DNA from: Aromatoleum anaerobium
GTDB lineage: Bacteria; Pseudomonadota; Gammaproteobacteria; Burkholderiales; Rhodocyclaceae
Assembly: GCF_012910705.2 (NCBI RefSeq)
Contig: NZ_WTVG02000037.1
Location: forward strand, 1 to 64,000
DNA length: 64,000 nt
Reading direction: 5' to 3'
Numbering within the stretch: the stretch's first letter is position 1; each line of letters begins with the position of its first letter. The notes beneath the pieces were generated by a model. The model was not told the DNA's origin. It saw nothing but the letters and a program-made list of their open reading frames with translations, and ran no database searches. Positions 8,703-17,185 of this stretch are shown here, piece by piece. The translations under genes were made by a program, and so were the position numbers.

Positions 8703-8868
8703 GCTCAAGAAAACGCTGGGCCGCCCCAAGTATTCTTGTCCCCCTCGGGGGGGCGGAAACGGCAAAGCCGTTTCCTGGGGGCGCTCAAGAAAACGCCGGG
8801 CCGCCCCCAAGTTTTCTTGTCCCCCTCGGGGGGCGGAAACGGCAAAGCCGTTTCCTGGGGGCGCTCAA
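8703..8868. repeat. Tandem 80-bp GC-rich repeat with internal hairpins
   Basis: Two full 80-bp units (8703-8782 and 8783-8862) are followed by the first bases of a third. Each unit has two dyads: AAGAAAAC/GTTTTCTT flanking a GC core, and the perfect hairpin GGAAACGGC-AAA-GCCGTTTCC. A CCCCCTCGGGGG stretch lies between them. The units differ at only a few bases. The element sits between the Gx transporter gene and acuI and could act as a terminator or be a mobile intergenic repeat of this lineage. Confidence 0.85.
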
Positions 8869-8901
8869 TTCCTGGGCGGATTTCCATCGAGAGGAGGCAT
8901 C

Positions 8902-9894
8902 ATGTTCAAGGCGGTACTGATCGAGAAGGACGACGCCGGCTACCGGGCGACGCTGACCGATGTCGATGACGCGCGCCTGCCCGATGGCGACGTGACGGTG
9001 CGGGTCGCCTATTCGACGCTGAACTACAAGGACGCGCTCGCGATCACCGGCAAGGGGCCGGTCGTGCGCAAGTTCCCGATGGTCCCCGGCATCGACCTCG
9101 CCGGCACCGTCGAGCACAGCTCGCACCCGGACTACCGGGCCGGCGATCTGATCGTGCTCAACGGCTGGGGCGTCGGCGAAGGCCACTGGGGCGGGCTCGC
9201 GGAGAAGGCGCGGCTTGCCGGCGACTGGCTGGTGCCGCTGCCGGCAGCGTTCTCGCCGAAGCAGGCGATGGCGATCGGCACCGCCGGCTACACCGCGATG
9301 CTGTGCGTGATGGCGCTCGAACGGCACGGCGTGACGCCGGACCAAGGCGAAGTGCTCGTCACCGGCGCGAACGGCGGCGTCGGCAGCGTCGGCAGCGTCG
9401 CGGTGTCGCTGTTGTCGACGCTCGGCTACCGCGTCGTCGCCTCGACCGGCCGGCCGAACGAAGTCGAGTACCTGAAGACCCTCGGCGCCGCCGAGATCAT
9501 CGACCGCGCGCAGTTCTCGATGCCGGGCAAGCCGTTGGCGAAGGAACGCTGGGCCGGCGCCGTCGACACGGTCGGCAGCCACACGCTCGCCAACGTCTGC
9601 GCCAGCATGAAGTACCGCGGCGTCGTTGCCGCGTGCGGCCTCGCGCAGGGCATGGACTTCCCTGCGACGGTTGCGCCGTTCATCCTGCGCGGCGTCACGC
9701 TCGCCGGCGTCGACAGCGTCTATTGTCCGCGGCCGGAGCGCCTGGAAGCGTGGCAGCGGCTCGCTCGCGATCTCGATTTGGCCCATCTCGACCTGATCTC
9801 GCAGGAAGTGGGTCTCGCCGACGTGATCCGCCTTTCCGGCGAACTGCTCGCCGGCCAGGTGCGCGGGCGGCTGATCGTCGACGTCAACCGTTGA
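8902..9894 (+). CDS. acuI: Zinc-free MDR oxidoreductase, AcuI/YhdH (acrylyl-CoA reductase family)
   Basis: The 330-residue product is a medium-chain reductase of the AcuI/YhdH group, which reduces acrylyl-CoA or similar enoyl compounds with NADPH. Visible features are [42 protein letters not shown], the dinucleotide fold [15 protein letters not shown], and the C-terminal [10 protein letters not shown]. Structural zinc cysteines are absent, as usual for the group. ATG at 8902 follows GAGGAGG. It is convergent with ruvC, 60 nt away. Its physiological substrate here is unknown. Confidence 0.9.
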   Translation: MFKAVLIEKDDAGYRATLTDVDDARLPDGDVTVRVAYSTLNYKDALAITGKGPVVRKFPMVPGIDLAGTVEHSSHPDYRAGDLIVLNGWGVGEGHWGGLAEKARLAGDWLVPLPAAFSPKQAMAIGTAGYTAMLCVMALERHGVTPDQGEVLVTGANGGVGSVGSVAVSLLSTLGYRVVASTGRPNEVEYLKTLGAAEIIDRAQFSMPGKPLAKERWAGAVDTVGSHTLANVCASMKYRGVVAACGLAQGMDFPATVAPFILRGVTLAGVDSVYCPRPERLEAWQRLARDLDLAHLDLISQEVGLADVIRLSGELLAGQVRGRLIVDVNR

Positions 9895-9954
9895 GCGGGC
9901 CCGCCCCGACGAGGCGCGTCGCGACGAGCCGGCCGAGCGGGGGGATGGGGTGCG

Positions 9955-10512
9955 TCAGCCGAGGTCCGGCGCGACGAGGATGCGCCCGGCGCGACGCCGC
10001 CCGACGAACCCGTCCGGCGTGCCCTGGCCGCCGTGCGCGTGACAGATCGCGCATGCGAGGGCGTCGGCAGCGTCCGGGCTCGGGCTGCCGTCGAGCGCGA
10101 GCAGCCGCTGCACCATGTGCTGGACCTGTTCCTTGGCTGCCTTGCCGTAGCCGACGACCGCCTGCTTGACCTGCAGCGCGGTGTATTCATGCACCGGCAG
10201 GTCGCACGACACGGCGCCGCAGATCACCGCGCCGCGCGCCTGGCCCAGCAGCAGCGTCGATTGCGGATTGACGTTGACGAACACTTTCTCGACCGCGACC
10301 TGGTCGGGCGTGTAGGCCGCGACGACTTCGCGCACGCCGTCGAGCAGCGTCTTCAGCCGTCCGGGCAGTTCGCCGTCGCGGGTCCGGATGCAGCCGCTCG
10401 CGACGTAGCGCAGCTGGTTGCCGAGCTTGTCGATGACGCCGAAGCCGGTGATGCGCAGCCCCGGATCGAGTCCGAGAATGCGGGTGGCAACGACGGTGGA
10501 AGCGCTTTTCAT
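9955..10512 (-). CDS. ruvC: Holliday junction resolvase RuvC
   Basis: RuvC is the endonuclease that cuts Holliday junctions in recombinational repair, working with RuvAB. The 185-residue protein opens with [17 protein letters not shown], giving the first catalytic Asp, then [20 protein letters not shown] with the catalytic Glu, and [12 protein letters not shown] with the C-terminal acidic residues. I chose ATG at 10512, since the extra upstream residues in the frame are not family-like. The usual ruvA and ruvB neighbours are not seen on the downstream side, where it converges with acuI. Confidence 0.96.
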   Translation of the reverse strand: MKSASTVVATRILGLDPGLRITGFGVIDKLGNQLRYVASGCIRTRDGELPGRLKTLLDGVREVVAAYTPDQVAVEKVFVNVNPQSTLLLGQARGAVICGAVSCDLPVHEYTALQVKQAVVGYGKAAKEQVQHMVQRLLALDGSPSPDAADALACAICHAHGGQGTPDGFVGRRRAGRILVAPDLG

Positions 10513-10680
10513 GCCCTGCATTCTACGGGCCATCCCGACTCGGCGCTCGACCGGCGATGGGCGGACGCGAACGGGTCGCAACGCGGACGCCGCGCGGGGC
10601 GACCCGCTCGGGCATGGCTTCTTTTCCGGCTACGCGAAAAGCATGTCCTATGCTTGAATTCCATGACCAGGAGAAGCCTC

Positions 10681-12543
10681 ATGCTCGCACGCACCCTGCT
10701 TGGCTCGGTGGCCGCGACGCTGTTCAGCGTCGCGGCCGCTGCCGACTTCAGCGGCACCGTTTTCTTCGGCGACAGTCTCAGTGACGCCGGCAGCTTCGCC
10801 CCGCTCCTGCCCCCGGGCAGCGGGCGATTCACGACGAACCCGGGGCCGGTGTGGACCGAGAACCTTGCCGCCGAGCTCGGCGCCAACGCGACGCCCGCGA
10901 CGGCCGGCGGCAGCAACTTCGCGCAAGGCGGAGCGCGTGTGGCCCTGCAGCCGGGCGTCCCCGACACGAATCCGCTGACTGCCGCGGCTGTTCCGGTCCG
11001 TGACCAGGTGTCGGCGTTCCTCGCCGGCGCCGGGAGCGCGGACCCGGACGCTCTGTATTCGGTGTGGGCCGGGGCCAACGACCTGTTTCGCGCGATCGAC
11101 CCGACGAAGCCGGAATCGGCGAATCCGCTCGCCTACCTCGTCGCGAGCGCGACGCAGCTCGCCGGCGAGATCGCGCGCCTGAAGGCGGCGGGGGCTCGTT
11201 ACATCCTCGTCGCGACGCTCCCCGACATCGGCGCGACGCCGTTCGGCGCCTCGGTCGGCCCGGCCAATGCGACGAGCATCACCGCGCTGGCCGGCGCCTT
11301 TAACCAGACGCTGTTCGGCACCCTCGCCGGCGGTGGATTCACCGTGATCCCTGCGCTGCAAATCTCTGTGCAAGGTATCGAAGTGATTCCGCTCGACATC
11401 TTCACGCTGCTGCAGGAAGTCGGCGCGGATCCGGCGGCCTACGGATTCGCCAACGCGAGCGCGCCGGCCTGCGGTGCGACCGCGTCGCTCGTTTGCACCG
11501 CGGCGCATTTCGTCGTTCCCGGCGCTGAGCAGAGCTTCCTGTTTGCCGACGGTGTGCATCCGACGACGGCCGGCCACCGCGTCATCAGCGACTATGCGCT
11601 CGGCGTCCTGTCCGCACCGCACGCGATTTCGCTGCTCGCCGAGTCGCCGCTGCATTCGCGCGCGGCGCTGTTCGCGACGATCCAGGACCAGACGTTGCTC
11701 GGCGCCCGGGCGCGGCACGCGGGGGCGAAAGTGTGGGCCAGAGCCGGCGGCGGACAATTGAGGTTCTCGTCGGGGGCCGCATCGCCGGGCGCGAGCGGCG
11801 ATCCATACGATTTCGCGCTGGGTGTCGACTGGCGAGTGTCGTCGAACGTCGTCGTTGGCGCCGCGCTCGGCCTCGCCACGCTCGACGCGGACTTCTCGCA
11901 CAACCGCGGCGGTTACGAGCAGGATGAGCAGACCCTCGCGCTCTACGCCGGCTACCGCAACGGCGGCGCGCATGCGATGCTCGTCGGGGCGGCCGGCGAT
12001 CTGGATTACGACATCAAGCGGGTCGTCACGCTCGGCAGCCAGCGGCGCGCAATGAACGGTTCGACTTCCGGCTCCAGCGTGTCGCTCGGCGTGCTCGCCG
12101 GCTACGATTTCGCTGTCGGCGCACTGATGCACGGCCCGATCGCGAGCCTGCATTTGCAGCGTGTCCGTGTCGATGGCTTTGCCGAGCGCGGCCTCGCTTC
12201 GACCGCGATGATTTTTCGCAGCCAGGAGCGTGAATCGCAGCTCGGCAGCGTCGGCTATCAGGCGGCGTACGATCTCGGCCGCTACCTGCCGTATGCGCGC
12301 GTGACGCTCGACCACGACTTCGAGGATGCGGACCGCGACGTGCGCGCGCGGCTCGCGTCGCTGCCCGCCAACAGCTTCGGCCTGCCCGCGTTCGAAGCCG
12401 GACGTACCTATGGCACGGCCACGCTCGGCGTCGGCGCCAGGTTCTCGCCGGCGCTGGCCGGGAATGTAGCGCTGACGGCGCGCCTCGATCAGGATGACGT
12501 CCGGGCGTACGCGCTGCACGTCGGGCTGAGCGTCGGCTTCTGA
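10681..12543 (+). CDS. Autotransporter GDSL esterase/lipase (EstA-like)
   Basis: This is a 620-residue secreted esterase of the SGNH/GDSL family fused to a type Va autotransporter barrel. It has a signal peptide (residues 1-21, ending AAAA), block I FFGDSLSD with nucleophile Ser32, block III GAND near residue 130, and block V DGVHPT near 290 with the Asp-His pair. From about 350 it has the autotransporter beta-domain of alternating strands and ends in VGLSVGF with a terminal Phe. It should be anchored in the outer membrane, exposing the esterase. AGGAG lies 7 nt before ATG 10681; the ATG at 10663 lacks such a site. Confidence 0.93.
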   Translation: MLARTLLGSVAATLFSVAAAADFSGTVFFGDSLSDAGSFAPLLPPGSGRFTTNPGPVWTENLAAELGANATPATAGGSNFAQGGARVALQPGVPDTNPLTAAAVPVRDQVSAFLAGAGSADPDALYSVWAGANDLFRAIDPTKPESANPLAYLVASATQLAGEIARLKAAGARYILVATLPDIGATPFGASVGPANATSITALAGAFNQTLFGTLAGGGFTVIPALQISVQGIEVIPLDIFTLLQEVGADPAAYGFANASAPACGATASLVCTAAHFVVPGAEQSFLFADGVHPTTAGHRVISDYALGVLSAPHAISLLAESPLHSRAALFATIQDQTLLGARARHAGAKVWARAGGGQLRFSSGAASPGASGDPYDFALGVDWRVSSNVVVGAALGLATLDADFSHNRGGYEQDEQTLALYAGYRNGGAHAMLVGAAGDLDYDIKRVVTLGSQRRAMNGSTSGSSVSLGVLAGYDFAVGALMHGPIASLHLQRVRVDGFAERGLASTAMIFRSQERESQLGSVGYQAAYDLGRYLPYARVTLDHDFEDADRDVRARLASLPANSFGLPAFEAGRTYGTATLGVGARFSPALAGNVALTARLDQDDVRAYALHVGLSVGF

Positions 12544-12667
12544 ATACGGGCGAATATGGCCGAGGCGCTTGCCGCCGAGCAAGTGCCAGTCGCGCGGGGG
12601 ACGGTGGCGGGCTGCCATGAACTTCGGTGGTCGTGCGGCGGTCAGCCGGGATGAGGAACAAGGAACG

Positions 12668-12844
12668 ATGACGCCGCAAGTGGACCGGGTGTATGTGATC
12701 GAGCTGTGCAGCGGCGAGTTGCGGCACTGGCGTTTTCTCGGGCTGGATCGCCGCGAAACGGCATGGTGGCGCGACGAGGAGACCGGGCGCACGTTCTCCG
12801 AGGCGAGCCTGATGTACGTCTGGGAGATCGTCGCGGAGGCGTGA
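12668..12844 (+). CDS. Small hypothetical protein, 58 residues
   Basis: This short reading frame encodes a compact acidic protein rich in Trp and Glu: MTPQVDRVYVIELCSGELRH, then WRFLGLDRRETAWWRDEETG and a C-terminal VWEIVAEA. I do not recognise a family. AGGAAC sits just before ATG 12668. An in-frame ATG at 12617 would add 17 residues of less protein-like sequence. It is flanked by the autotransporter gene and, after a hairpin, the convergent sigma54 regulator. Confidence 0.5.
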   Translation: MTPQVDRVYVIELCSGELRHWRFLGLDRRETAWWRDEETGRTFSEASLMYVWEIVAEA

Positions 12845-12906
12845 ACCGGCCGGAAGCACCGCCGCAGATGCTTTTCCGTATTCCGTATTCGGTATTCGCC
12901 CGTCCT

Positions 12907-12926
12907 GCCGCCTGTCGATAGGCGGC
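12907..12926. terminator. Hairpin between convergent genes
   Basis: GCCGCCT-GTCGAT-AGGCGGC is a perfect 7-bp stem with a 6-nt loop in the gap between the small protein gene and the regulator gene, whose 3' ends face each other. There is no clear U-tract, so intrinsic termination is only possible. Confidence 0.4.
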
Positions 12927-12977
12927 ATTCAATGACCCGCACTCGATGAGCCCGCACGCGGTGCCGGTGGTCGCCGC

Positions 12978-14324
12978 TCAGCTCCGGTTGAGCCGCTTCC
13001 ACAAGGTCGTGCGCGACATGCCGAGCCGGCGCGCGGCTTCCGCCCGGTTGCCGCCGCACTGCTCGAGCATGCGCCGGATCTGCGCCTGCTCCTCGTCGGG
13101 CGTCACCTGCGTCGCGTAGTAGCGCGTCAGCGGCAGTGGCAGTGGCACCTCGTGCGTCGACTCGACGGGGGCCACGACTTCGGGCAGCAGGTGCTGCGGC
13201 AGGATCGTCGCACCGCCGGAATTGACGACGGCATATTCGAGCGCGTTGAACAGTTGCCGCACGTTGCCCGGCCAACTGTAGGACTCCATCGCCACGATCG
13301 CCTCCGGCGACAGCCGCAGATCGGGCCGGCGGTAGCGTTCGCCGAGCTCGCCGAGCAGCCGGCTCGCGAGCAGCGCGATGTCCTCGCGGCGCTCGCGCAG
13401 CGCCGGCACGTGCAGCGGCAGCACGTGCAAGCGGTAATACAGATCCTCGCGGAACTCGCCGCGGCCGACCATTGCGGCGATGTCGCGGTGCGTCGCGGCG
13501 ACGACGCGCACATCGACCTTGCGCGGATGGTTCTCGCCGACGCGCACGATCTCGCGCTCCTGCAGCACGCGCAGCAACCGGGTCTGTGTTGCCGGAGAAA
13601 TCTCGCCGATCTCGTCGAGCAGCAGCGTGCCGCCGTTGGCGGCTTCGAAGCGGCCCAGGCGCGCTCCGGTTGCGCCGGAAAACGAGCCTTTGGCGTGGCC
13701 GAAGAGTTCCGATTCCTGCAGGTTTTCCGGCAGCGACGCGCAATGCACGGCGACGTAGGGGCCTTTCGCGCGCGCCGAGTTGTCGTGCAGCGCGCGCGCA
13801 ACCAGTTCCTTGCCGACGCCGCTTTCGCCGGTGATCAGCACGTTGGCTTCGCTCGCCGCGATGCGCAGCACTTTCTGGTAGAGGTCCTGCATCGCGCGGC
13901 TGCGCCCGGTCAGGCCGCCGAGCTGCCAGCGGTCGCGCACCTCGGCTTCGAGTTCGACTTCGCGCGAGCGGTCGCGCAGCACGATCGCGCAGTACAGCCC
14001 GGAATCGTTCGGCGGCAGCAGCATCGCCCACATGCGCAGCGGAATGTCGACGCCCGTGGGCGAGCGCACGATGATGTCCTGGACCTTGTCGTCCTCGCCC
14101 TTCGCCGGGGTCAGCGAACATTCTCCGCGCGCTTCGCAGGCCCGGGCACACTCGGTGCCCCGGAACAGCGTCGGACACAGTTCGTCGACGAGGCGCCGGT
14201 CGTCGTGCCCGATCATCCGCGCCGCTGCGCTGTTCATCTCGAGGACGCGGCGCGCCCGGTCAAGAAACAGCACGCCTTCTTCGAGGCTGTCGAGAAATAC
14301 TCGCAGGGTTGCCAGACTCGGCAT
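12978..14324 (-). CDS. Sigma54-dependent activator with cysteine-rich PAS sensor domain
   Basis: The 448-residue protein is an enhancer-binding regulator. Residues 5-125 form a PAS-like sensor containing four cysteines, C50-x8-C59-x3-C63-x5-C69, which could hold an Fe-S cluster or metal. Residues 138-370 are the AAA+ domain with Walker A GESGVGKE (166-173), Walker [11 protein letters not shown] (231-240) and the sigma54 contact loop reading GSFSGA (213-218) instead of GAFTGA. The C-terminus is a Fis-type helix-turn-helix ([20 protein letters not shown]). ATG 14324 follows AAGGAGG by 8 nt. It is divergent from the norYS operon, which carries a -24/-12 promoter, so it very probably activates that operon in response to NO or redox state (inference). 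Confidence 0.9.
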   Translation of the reverse strand: MPSLATLRVFLDSLEEGVLFLDRARRVLEMNSAAARMIGHDDRRLVDELCPTLFRGTECARACEARGECSLTPAKGEDDKVQDIIVRSPTGVDIPLRMWAMLLPPNDSGLYCAIVLRDRSREVELEAEVRDRWQLGGLTGRSRAMQDLYQKVLRIAASEANVLITGESGVGKELVARALHDNSARAKGPYVAVHCASLPENLQESELFGHAKGSFSGATGARLGRFEAANGGTLLLDEIGEISPATQTRLLRVLQEREIVRVGENHPRKVDVRVVAATHRDIAAMVGRGEFREDLYYRLHVLPLHVPALRERREDIALLASRLLGELGERYRRPDLRLSPEAIVAMESYSWPGNVRQLFNALEYAVVNSGGATILPQHLLPEVVAPVESTHEVPLPLPLTRYYATQVTPDEEQAQIRRMLEQCGGNRAEAARRLGMSRTTLWKRLNRS

Positions 14325-14346
14325 CTGAATCCTCCTTTTTGTCCAG

Positions 14347-14373
14347 ACTGAACGTCCAGAGCGAACGTTCAGT
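14347..14373. promoter_or_regulatory. Upstream activator palindrome ACTGAACGT-N9-ACGTTCAGT
   Basis: A perfect 9-nt inverted repeat with a 9-nt spacer lies between the sigma54 activator gene and norY. Its centre is about 110 bp upstream of the start site predicted from the -24/-12 element, a usual distance for an enhancer-binding protein site. It is also 23-49 bp upstream of the regulator's own start codon, so autoregulation is possible. Confidence 0.7.
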
Positions 14374-14423
14374 TTCTCCTCCACGACATTCCAGCAGCTA
14401 AGCGCTGCGCGAAAAATGATTGT

Positions 14424-14436
14424 GATCAATGATTTG
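14424..14436 (+). promoter_or_regulatory. IHF-like site (overlapping an FNR-like dyad)
   Basis: GATCAATGATTTG matches the IHF consensus WATCAANNNNTTR at all fixed positions but the first. It lies between the upstream palindrome and the -24/-12 element, as IHF sites do in sigma54 promoters. The overlapping bases 14416-14429 also read ATGAT-N4-ATCAA, one mismatch from an FNR/Anr box, so control by an anaerobic regulator is an alternative. Confidence 0.5.
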
Positions 14437-14443
14437 CCAGATG

Positions 14444-14459
14444 TGGCACAGTGCTGGCT
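14444..14459 (+). promoter_or_regulatory. Sigma54 -24/-12 promoter of the norYS operon
   Basis: TGGCAC-N5-TGGCT matches the sigma54 consensus TGGCACRNNNNTTGCW with a single mismatch (T to G at the -13 side), and GG/GC spacing is exact. Transcription would start near 14470, about 50 nt before the GTG start of norY. A divergent sigma54 activator gene, the palindrome at 14347-14373 and the IHF-like site all support this reading. Confidence 0.75.
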
Positions 14460-14518
14460 AAGAGAATGCAAGGGGGACGGCTTGTCCCGAAGACGATCGC
14501 ATGACAGGAGAATCCACC

Positions 14519-15049
14519 GTGCAACCAATCGCTTGGCAAATATCGCTCGTGCTGATGGCGCTCGTCGCGTTCGGCTTTGCCTTTGTCGCCATCAATTCCG
14601 GCCGGCGTCAGGAAGACTACACGCCGCTGCAAAAAAGCGCCTATCGCCTGCGCACGCGCCTTTTCTGGGGCCTGGTGCTGGTGTTCGGCCCGGCGATGAT
14701 CTACACGCTGCTCGAGCTGCCGTACGATGCGGCGCGCGCGAACGCCGGGGCGGGGCCGGTGCAGGTCGTCGAGGCGACAGGTTACCAGTGGCGCTGGGAG
14801 CTCAGCCAGGATCGCGTCGCCGTCGGCCAGCCGGTCGAGTTCCGCGTTACCAGCGCCGATGTCAATCACGGCTTCGGCATCTACGATGCGAACCTGCACC
14901 TGGTCGCACAAACGCAGGCGATGCCCGGCTACATCAACACGCTGCGCCACACTTTCAGCGAGGAGGGGACGTACAAGATCCTGTGCATGGAGTACTGCGG
15001 CCTCGCGCACCACAACATGTTGACCGAAATCCGGGTCGGCGCTCAGTAA
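14519..15049 (+). CDS. norY: sNOR subunit II (NorY), CuA-containing cytochrome oxidase subunit II homolog
   Basis: The 176-residue protein has one or two N-terminal membrane helices and a periplasmic cupredoxin domain. The CuA ligands are present: His in VNHGFGIY and the loop [12 protein letters not shown] with both Cys, His and Met. It takes electrons from a donor such as cytochrome c and passes them to subunit I. Gene order norY-norS-senC-orf1 matches the sNOR cluster known from ammonia oxidisers. I prefer GTG at 14519, since AGGAG lies 8 nt upstream; ATG at 14501 has no ribosome site. A plain oxygen-reducing oxidase is the alternative. Confidence 0.8.
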   Translation: MQPIAWQISLVLMALVAFGFAFVAINSGRRQEDYTPLQKSAYRLRTRLFWGLVLVFGPAMIYTLLELPYDAARANAGAGPVQVVEATGYQWRWELSQDRVAVGQPVEFRVTSADVNHGFGIYDANLHLVAQTQAMPGYINTLRHTFSEEGTYKILCMEYCGLAHHNMLTEIRVGAQ

Positions 15050-15063
15050 CGGAGGAGACGAAC

Positions 15064-16551
15064 GTGGCGACCTACACTTACGAACATATTCCCGACCAGG
15101 GAGCGAAAGTCGGCGTGCTGGCCTACCTCGCGACATCGGCCGTCGTGCTGCTGCTGATGATGGTCTTCGGCCTGCTGATGCGGCTTGAGCAGGCGCAGTG
15201 GATCTCGATCGGCGCGATCCGCTTTTACGAACTGATGACCTTGCACGGCGCCGGCATGGTCGGCATCGCGGCGATCGCCGGCGCGTCGATCATGTGGCAC
15301 TTCCTGCGCCAGTACGTCGAGCTGTCGTCGCGCATCTTCATCGCGAACCTCGTGCTGTTCCTCGTCGGCGTCGTGATGATCCTCGGCAGCGTGCTGCTCG
15401 GGCATTTCCACGGCGCGTGGACGTTCCTGTACCCGCTGCCCGGCAAGTCGATGGGCTTGTGGAGCCCCGGCGCGGCAGCGCTCTTCATGGGCGGGCTGCT
15501 CGTCATCGGCGTCGGCTTCCTGCTGCTGCACCTCGACATCGCGCGTGCGCTCGTCGCGCGCTACGGCAATTTCTCGCGTGCGCTCGGCTGGCCGCAGCTC
15601 TTCGGCGAGGATGACGGCAAGGCCCCGCCGCCGACGGTGGTCGCGAGCGCGATGGTCACCGTTGTCAATGTCATCGGCCTGGTCGTCGGTGCGAGCATCC
15701 TGGCGATGATGCTGGTGAACCTCTACGTGCCCGAGTTCGACATCGATCCGTTGCTCGCGAAAGGCATGATCTATTTCTTCGGCCACATCTTCATCAACGC
15801 GACCATCTACATGGCGGTGATCGGGGTCTACGAGATCCTGCCGCGCTACACGCAGCGGCCGTGGAAGTCGAACAAGGTGTTCCTCGCGTCGTGGACGGCC
15901 TCGACGCTGATGGTGATGTTCATCTTCCCGCACCACCTGCTGATGGACTTCGCGTTCCCGAAGTGGATGCTGATCATGGGCCACATCATCGGCTACCTGA
16001 ACACCGTGCCGATCCTCGTCGTCACCGGCTACGGCGCGCTGATGATCGTGTATCGCTCGGGCATCCGCTGGGACATGGCGTCGAAGCTGCTGTTCCTGTC
16101 GCTGTTCGGCTGGGCGGCGGGCGCGATGCCGGCGTTCATCGACGGCACGATCACGGTCAATTACGTGATGCACAATACGCTGTGGGTGCCCGGCCACTTC
16201 CACACCTACCTGCTGCTCGGCATGGTGACGATGGTGTTCGGCTTCATGTACTACCTCGGCAAGCCGAGCCACGAACACGACGATCACCTGATCGACCGCA
16301 TCGCGTTCTGGCTCTTCACGTCGTCAGTGCTCGGCTTCACGATGAGCTTCCTGTATTCCGGCAAGGAAAGCGTCGCGCGCCGCTACGCTGCCCACCTGCC
16401 CGAATGGGTGCCGTACGACCGCATCGCGTCGGTGTTCGCGGTGCTCGTGATCGCCTCGTCGCTGGTGTTCATCGGGCGTTTCTTCGCCCGCATCGGGCTC
16501 GCGCGCCACGACTACCAGCGCGCTCCGGTCGCGCGCAGCGCCGTGGCATGA
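15064..16551 (+). CDS. norS: sNOR catalytic subunit I (NorS), heme-copper NO reductase
   Basis: The 495-residue integral membrane protein of about 12-13 helices belongs to the heme-copper oxidase superfamily, closest to B-type (YVMHNTLWVPGHFH is like ba3). All six histidine ligands are seen: His61 and His380 for low-spin heme, His378 for high-spin heme, and His241, His290 and His291 for CuB. The helix that in oxidases reads GHPxxY reads GHIFIN, so the tyrosine cross-linked to the CuB histidine is Asn245. Loss of that tyrosine marks NO reductases derived from oxidases. GTG 15064 lies 6 nt after GGAGGAG. It would be labelled coxA by routine annotation. Confidence 0.8.
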   Translation: MATYTYEHIPDQGAKVGVLAYLATSAVVLLLMMVFGLLMRLEQAQWISIGAIRFYELMTLHGAGMVGIAAIAGASIMWHFLRQYVELSSRIFIANLVLFLVGVVMILGSVLLGHFHGAWTFLYPLPGKSMGLWSPGAAALFMGGLLVIGVGFLLLHLDIARALVARYGNFSRALGWPQLFGEDDGKAPPPTVVASAMVTVVNVIGLVVGASILAMMLVNLYVPEFDIDPLLAKGMIYFFGHIFINATIYMAVIGVYEILPRYTQRPWKSNKVFLASWTASTLMVMFIFPHHLLMDFAFPKWMLIMGHIIGYLNTVPILVVTGYGALMIVYRSGIRWDMASKLLFLSLFGWAAGAMPAFIDGTITVNYVMHNTLWVPGHFHTYLLLGMVTMVFGFMYYLGKPSHEHDDHLIDRIAFWLFTSSVLGFTMSFLYSGKESVARRYAAHLPEWVPYDRIASVFAVLVIASSLVFIGRFFARIGLARHDYQRAPVARSAVA

Positions 16552-16570
16552 GTGGCATGAGTCCGGGTCG

Positions 16571-17185
16571 ATGAGTGCGGCCGCGCGCAGCGTCGTCCTG
16601 ACGGTGCTGGTGACCGTTCTCGGCACCGGCGCCTTCTGGTGGGGGACCAACGGTTTCAGCGCTTTTACCGCTGAAACCGCCCGCCGCGCCGACATCCTGC
16701 GCGCGCCGCGGCCGCTGCCCGCGGCGGTCCTCGAAGACCAGGACGGCCGTGTCTTCCGGCTCGACGATTACCGCGGGCGCTTGCTCGCGGTCGAGTTCAT
16801 CTACACGCGCTGCACGACGATCTGCCGCAGCCTCGGCATGGCGTTCAAACAGATCCGCGACCGCGTGCCGCCTGACGCCCTCGGGCGTGAGGTCGCGCTG
16901 CTGAGCATCAGCTTCGACCCCGAGCGCGACGATCCGGCGAGCCTCAAAGCCTACGGCAGCGGTCATGGCGCCGACGGCGAGCACTGGCGCATCGCGCGAG
17001 TGCGTGATGCAGCGCAGCTGCAGGCGCTGCTGAAGGCCTTCGGCGTCGTCGTGATCGCGGACCGCTTCGGCGGGTTCGAGCACAACGCCGCGATCCACCT
17101 CGTCGCCCGCGACGGGCGGCTCGTCGAAATCAGCGATCTCGAGGCGCCGCTCCAGTTTGCCCAGAAGCTCGCGGAGGCGCTGTGA
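16571..17185 (+). CDS. senC: SCO1/SenC-type copper chaperone
   Basis: The 204-residue protein has one N-terminal membrane anchor (residues about 7-27) and a periplasmic thioredoxin fold. Copper-binding residues are present: Cys81 and Cys85 in YTRCTTICRS and the His in the FEHNAAIHLV region. SCO proteins load or reduce the CuA site of oxidase subunit II, so here the likely client is NorY. It sits 19 nt after norS and overlaps orf1 by 4 nt (GTGA), so the genes are translationally coupled. Confidence 0.9.
   Translation: MSAAARSVVLTVLVTVLGTGAFWWGTNGFSAFTAETARRADILRAPRPLPAAVLEDQDGRVFRLDDYRGRLLAVEFIYTRCTTICRSLGMAFKQIRDRVPPDALGREVALLSISFDPERDDPASLKAYGSGHGADGEHWRIARVRDAAQLQALLKAFGVVVIADRFGGFEHNAAIHLVARDGRLVEISDLEAPLQFAQKLAEAL

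Noticed and set aside
8703-8868. CRISPR array
   Set aside because: The units are directly joined without unique spacers, so this is a plain tandem repeat.
10648-14178. Minus-strand reading frame of 1176 codons
   Set aside because: It spans the antisense of the autotransporter gene and an out-of-frame part of the sigma54 regulator; low-complexity composition shows it is not a gene.
13152-14351. Plus-strand reading frame of 399 codons over the promoter region
   Set aside because: It is antisense to the sigma54 activator, which has all AAA+ motifs and a good ribosome site.
14416-14429. FNR/Anr box before norY
   Set aside because: ATGAT-N4-ATCAA fits with one mismatch, but the overlapping IHF match fits the sigma54 layout better; kept only as an alternative.
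15064-16551. cbb3-type or aa3-type cytochrome c oxidase subunit I
   Set aside because: The active-site Tyr is missing from the usual helix and the operon order matches sNOR; oxidase is kept as a lesser possibility.
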